Positions 58,642-64,000 of a stretch of DNA of 64,000 nt are shown here, one piece after another (within the stretch, counting starts at the first letter, position 1; the number at the start of each line of letters is the position of its first letter). Source of the stretch: Paralichthys olivaceus (taxonomy: Eukaryota > Chordata > Actinopteri > Pleuronectiformes > Paralichthyidae). The DNA lies in NCBI RefSeq assembly GCF_024713975.1, contig NC_091094.1, positions 15,533,001 to 15,597,000 on the forward strand, read 5' to 3'. Position numbers and translations under genes: made by a program. The notes beneath the pieces are model-generated. The model worked only from the letters and a program-made list of their open reading frames with translations, was not told where the DNA came from and searched no databases.

Positions 58642-61600
58642 ATGAGCCACTCTTCAATGCAAACCTCTACTTCCTACAGGCGCACTTTTGGAAGCCCACA
58701 CCCCATCTCCATGTCCTCCTACTCTCCTGTGTCTACCCGTATCTCCCAGTCCGGCGGACGCTACATGCGTTCAGCATCACCTGTGGTAACGTCCCGCTCC
58801 ACCAGCTACCACCAACAGCGTTCCCGCCCCACCGCTCAGCCCCCTCGCCTCTCCTACGACAAGGTGGACTTCACCTTGGCTGAAGCCATCAACCAGGAGT
58901 TCTTGACCACCCGCAACAATGAGAAGGCAGAGCTGCAGGACCTCAACGACCGCTTTGCCAGCTTCATTGAGAAGGTGCGCTACTTGGAGCAGCAGAACGG
59001 TGTGTTGCAGCAGGAGCTCAACCAGTTCAAGGGCCAGCAGCAGCACGGCCAGCCTAACCGCATCTCAGATCTATGCCAGGAGGAGATGAGGGAGATGCGG
59101 CGCCAGCTTGACGCTGTCGGCAAGGAGAGGGACCAGTACCTGATGGAGAGGGACAACCTGGCTGAGGACCTGGTTCTGCTCAAGCAGAGGTTGGTACCAG
59201 CACGATCAGATAAGAAAGTAAAGTGTAAAATGAAGATCAGTTTCATGAGTGGATATATCAGTGAAATGATTGGGATAGACAGATTGATAGATAGTTTGTG
59301 CATGAAGGAGACATTAGGATGACTGAAGGATAAGGTAAGAATACTATAAAATAGTTTGAGGAATTGTTTGACCCTCTTCCACGTAAATTAAAAACCATGA
59401 CAGTACATAGAGCTACAGAGAAAGTTGCCTGCTGTACAACTCTATAGTATCCCAGTGTACCTCTCCTCTTGATTCCACATTACCTTGTTGTGTTTTTTAT
59501 ACTTTATATAACATGGAGCCATAGGCTGCTCACAGCTGTCATTGACGTGGTTGAGATATACTGCTACTAGTCAACAGTAAGCACAAAGGAGGAAGAGATT
59601 TCCTATAGGCACCAACCACTTGATTGCGGTAATTATGGTTGAGTAGGGCGTGGCACATCAGCAGACTGGATGCCATAATGCGATGACGTGCTGCAGGACA
59701 CTGCACTGCATCATGTCTATCAGACTGTTTCCATGTATGAGTGTCTGTCTGTTGAATGTATTTTCTACAGGCCCTATTCAACATGAAACATGGTGATGAC
59801 CACGACATGATAAGAACCAACAGAAATAGTATAACACACTACTTACAAACTATTTAAATAAGGAAAATGATGAATGATATTTCACATAAATGTTTAGACT
59901 TAGAAACGTGCACAATTATGAATGCACGAAGGGACATGAGATCACAGAGGAGCAGGATGGATGGGCCAGACAAAGGGTGGGGCCAGCTGAGGAGCGGGGA
60001 GGGGAGTGCGAGAGGAAATGGGACCAGAGGAAGAGAGGTTGGGTATCAGGCGTGGTAAGAACAGCGTCAGGAAAAATCAATGTGACTCAATGACTCCATT
60101 AGGTGTGAGTGTCCCTCTCTGCTGATGGTATGGTGCCAGGGACCCCATTAGGACAAAAGGGCCCCACGTAACACAGCATGAATTAAAGATGAGGGAGCAG
60201 GCCCCACCATGTAATGCTTTCCCCACTAATCTACTTTATGTCCACTCCCGAGCATGACTTCTGTCAGACAGGACAGATGGAGGCATATCCAGATATTGAC
60301 CAACCATCAGAAGAAAAATATAATTAGGAGAGAATGACAAAAACTCTACATTCTGATAATATCATTTGTGATGAGTCATTGCAGCAACTCATAAATTGTA
60401 ACTTTGTAAGTTTGCTGAAGCATAATGATGAGAAGTCAGAGCTGAAATCAAATAAAATATCTATTTTAATATCTTTGCAGAAGCAAGAAATTACATTTTG
60501 GCTTTTGGCAGTATCTCAGTTTGCTAAAGCACATCAGACAATTGATATTTTATATCTATAAAAAGAGAGGAAGTGTGTGTACATAACCTTATTGAGTGAG
60601 TGTGGTTGACCTTATTGAACTGTGGGGAAACCACATTAGTTGAAAGGAGCAGCTGCTGATTCCACTGGGTGCTCTCCCAAAACCCCTTTTACAGGACAGT
60701 GAATTAACAAATTGATCCAGAAAGCTTTTTGCCAGCTGATGCCCTGGTGCAACCTTCGACAGAAAGGATTTTCTTTGAGGGGAAAAAAAACTCAACACGT
60801 TTTTTTGGGGGGGACAGAAACTCGACACAATGTCTCTCTCTTTGTTCTGAAGGTTGGATGAAGAAGCCCAGAAGAGGGCAGATGCTGAGAACAACCTGAC
60901 TGCCTTCCGTAAGGTAAAGACTCATCCCATTGGACCACGATCAACATACTGATTAGTGTCCTCTGAAATTCTATTGAGAGAAAAACTTTTTTGTTAAGGC
61001 ACTTTCCTGCACACATGGTTTGTACAAGTAAAACAATCACATCAATCAAATGTACCCTAGCTGTTGTCAATTGGCTGTTTTTATGTTTTAATGAGAATTT
61101 TTTTACACCCCAAATATTTGGACAAATCTTTATCAATCATCACCCAGAGTTTCATTTCCAAACCATTTAACCTTTAGATAAGCAGAACTTATATAATCAT
61201 TTAAGCATAATGCAATGTAAAATCAATTAAGTGTAAGGGAAAATTTGCAGCAGTTTTTGCAACAAACAACAAATTGTGTTTTGTTTCCTGTTACTAGGAT
61301 GTGGATGATGCCACGCTGGCTCGTCTGGAGCTGGAGAGAAAGATTGAGTCTCTGATGGATGAGATTGAATTCCTGAAAAAGCTCCATGATGAAGTAAGTG
61401 AATCTATCACTTCTGCACTTCACTGTCAACATATTACTGGAAAATTCATTTTTAGGAGTTTTCCTTATCTAGACAACCATTATTGAAACACTCAACTTTT
61501 GCATGTGCAGTATGGGTCCTACACGACTGACTCCCTTGTAGTGATGACAAACATGATCATCCCAGTGATTAGCTGACCAAGTCATTCATTCTGTACCACA

Positions 61601-63378
61601 CAACATGTTCTACTTGGATGCCTTTTGAAAATGTATGATTTTAGTAATATCTGCAAGACATGCAGACAAAGAATCAGCAAAAGATCAGATGAGAGTCATC
61701 AGCATATGAATTGACTTTAAGAAGGAGCCCTTCGCTCTTACACTCATTGTGTTATAAACTGTTGGATACAGACGATGAGATGCAAGGTGCTAAACTAGCT
61801 CCTCATACCTGAATAAATGTTTGTGTTTAAGTGTGCACGAGTAATTTTTTGCTTTGACTTTTTGGGCTTTCTGACAATAATTTTGTCCATTTGTGTCCTG
61901 TTCTTTATCACCAGGAGATCCAGGATGTACAAGTGAGTGTCCAGACCCAGCAGCTGAAGATGGAGGTGGACAGCAGCGCCAGGCCTGATTTAACTGCTGC
62001 CCTGAGGGACATCAGGGCTCAGTATGAGACCATCGCCTCAAAGAACATGCAGCAGTCAGAGGACTGGTACCAGTCCAAGGTAGGCAGACAGCTAAAATGA
62101 CAGATAATAACAGGAGCACAGGAACACACATTCATTCCAGTGTATTTCATCTTTTGTCCTGACAGTTTGTCGATCTGACTGAGTCTGCAAAGCGCAACAC
62201 TGACGCGCTGAGGCAGGCCAAGCAGGAGGCCAATGAGTCCAGGAGGCAGATTCAGTCCCTCAACTGTGAAATTGATGCTGTGAAGAACACGGTGAGGCCA
62301 AGAACCACTCGTTGATTTTCTATATCAATCACTTATGTGGTGTTATCAATGAGAAAACAATTTCTCATTTGGTGACGTGCTGTTGTGGTCTTCAGAATGA
62401 AGCTCTGCTGAGGCAGATGCGTGAAATGGAGGACCAGTTTGGCAATGAGATTGCCAACTACCAGGACAGCGTGGGCAGACTGGAGGACGAGATCCGCCAT
62501 CTGAAGGAGGAAATGGCTCGCCACCTTAGGGAGTACCAGGACCTCCTCAATGTGAAAATGGCTTTGGACATCGAGATCGCCACTTACCGTAAACTGCTGG
62601 AGGGGGAGGAGAGCAGGTGAGGGAGAACATTCCGTGTCTCAAGTACAGGTTTTTACAGAAATGTTCCATTCCATAGACTTACAAATATACAAGATGTGAT
62701 AAAAAGCATAAAAGAAAGCCTTGAACAGCATTTTCTTTGATTTTGATCTACACGTACTTCAGTTAAAAACCTCAGAGCAATAGAGCAAATTCCTTTTATC
62801 ATAACAGGTTAGTAAATAAATCCATAATCTCATATTTCTGTTTAGGATTACTGTCCCCATCTTAAACATCGGTATGAGCAATCACTTTGGAGACCGAGGT
62901 AAGATTCTAAGTTTCTCATACCTCATATCTCATTTCACAGTCTCAGGGCTTCTTTTTAATTTATTTCAATTATACGTCAAACCACTGAAACCATCAAAAA
63001 CAGAGAAAAAATCTATTTGTGGAATGCAAATGTATCTTCATGTAAAAAACTCAGCAGCACTTTAATCTCACTCTTCATAGACTATGAACAAACTCCAGAC
63101 AGCGGGAGCAAGAGGACTGTGCTGATAAAGACAGTTGAGACTAGAGATGGAGAGGTACAACAATTTATAGAAAATGAAAAGACATAATGCGAAAATAACT
63201 ATTATTTGCATTATGGATATTGTGAGGAACATACAAAATATTACTTTAAAAAATGTGAAAACATATTTGAGCTAATCTGACAGTTTTTTCCTGTCAGGTG
63301 GTGAAGGAGTCTAGGAAGGAGAAGGAGAGAGACTCAGGCCGCAGTGATGGAACCGACAAGGAGGATAAGGAGGACTAG
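58642..63378 (+). CDS. prph: Peripherin/plasticin (type III intermediate filament protein)
   Basis: Nine exons: 58642-59189, 60853-60913, 61298-61393, 61915-62079, 62166-62291, 62396-62616, 62846-62898, 63081-63154 and 63298-63378. They sum to 1425 nt (474 aa; human peripherin is 470). The nine-exon layout, with exons of 61, 96, 126 and 221 nt, is the type III pattern. Head 1-93 is Ser/Arg-rich and begins MSHSS with SYRRTFGSP. The rod runs about 94-406, with the helix-start motif [19 protein letters not shown] (101-119) and helix-end motif [13 protein letters not shown]. The tail is 407-474, with [15 protein letters not shown]. The MSHSS start and SYRRTFG head match peripherin and its goldfish counterpart plasticin better than vimentin, desmin or GFAP. 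Role: neuronal filament subunit, notably in peripheral and regenerating neurons. The tail ends KEDKED rather than the mammalian ending. Confidence 0.92.
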
Positions 63379-64000
63379 ATGGAATCTGGTTAGAGAATGT
63401 GAAGGCCAGTGCCATCGTAGAAAAACAAACATTAAAAAAAGAGAAAAAATCAATTCGAAAAAAGAACCTGATAAATATATATATAGTCCTCATTGCCACT
63501 AGTTATGTGTTTATCTGTTGAGCAAAGAGTCTCAGTGTAGGTGCAATGTTGAATGAATTCCTTTAGACGGTGTCACCTTGGTGCTATTTAAGCCCCCAAC
63601 TTTTGCTAACACAAACCACTTTATTAACGTACCACCCGAGGCCTTGATTTACAGTGCAATCCTGTGGAGTGCTTAGACGACCACACATTTATAGCAGCGT
63701 GTTACACTACAGGCTACAATATCCAAACTACAGGCTAAAATAACTAGGTTAGTTGCAGGATGTTAGAAGATTGAGTCGTAGATATGACTGTGCTTATCAA
63801 CCTTCTGACTCAACACACCTCAAAATACAGATCGAGAATAGATTCACTTGTTGGCATTTGTTTTAGAAGCTTGGCTATCCTCTTAATGTGCAAATCAACA
63901 AATCAATAAAGACATGGATCATCAATACACATAGCAGACAGGAAATTTTGACAGTTAAAATACGACTGTCACCAACTGACAAGACTTTGGCTGAATGTGC
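63379..64000 (+). other. prph 3' UTR and right flank
   Basis: AT-rich sequence after the TAG at 63376-63378, with an AATAAA at 63905-63910 followed by the end of the window. If that signal is used, the 3' UTR is about 0.55 kb. No further exon is visible. Confidence 0.5.

Overview
The window is vertebrate nuclear DNA, almost certainly from a ray-finned (teleost) fish. Coding exons are short, have GT/AG borders and encode vertebrate proteins. The spaces between them carry (GT)n and (GATA)n microsatellites, a tRNA-derived fish-type SINE and a short inverted-repeat transposon family in four copies. There is no operon structure, CRISPR array, rRNA or convincing tRNA gene. The species cannot be named from the sequence alone.

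Seven protein-coding genes are supported, six of them complete. From left to right: exon 1 only of gdf11 (minus, 6544-6958; the rest lies beyond the left edge); a six-exon LRRFIP-like coiled-coil gene (plus, 11372-15331); advillin, avil (minus, 19 exons, 18161-24837, 812 aa); olfactomedin-like 3, olfml3 (plus, 3 exons, 28626-31322, 389 aa); cyclin-dependent kinase 2, cdk2 (minus, 7 exons, 35584-38648, 298 aa); premelanosome protein, pmel (plus, 12 exons, 43281-50732, 809 aa); and the type III intermediate filament gene peripherin/plasticin, prph (plus, 9 exons, 58642-63378, 474 aa). I derived all exon borders by hand from splice sites and reading phase. Every complete gene gives a total coding length divisible by three.

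The genes do not form one pathway. The cdk2/pmel pair is head-to-head, as in mammals, where CDK2 and PMEL adjoin in the same human chromosome 12q13 region as GDF11; AVIL and PRPH also map to human 12q. The window therefore looks like a rearranged piece of the 12q13-q14 syntenic block, with olfml3 and the LRRFIP-like gene interleaved. The orientations give divergent pairs (gdf11/LRRFIP-like, avil/olfml3, cdk2/pmel) and convergent pairs (LRRFIP-like/avil, olfml3/cdk2).

No undescribed multi-gene system is visible. The most interesting observations are: an acidic alanine-rich 15-bp repeat that replaces the usual Pro/Ser/Thr repeat domain of pmel; a duplicated pmel 3' segment whose second copy seems to have lost the last exon; a C-terminal CaaX-like tetrapeptide on the LRRFIP-like protein; a TTAA-bounded transposon family; E2F-type sites upstream of cdk2 and E-box motifs near pmel; and a promoter-like motif cluster with no assigned gene near 26.95 kb.
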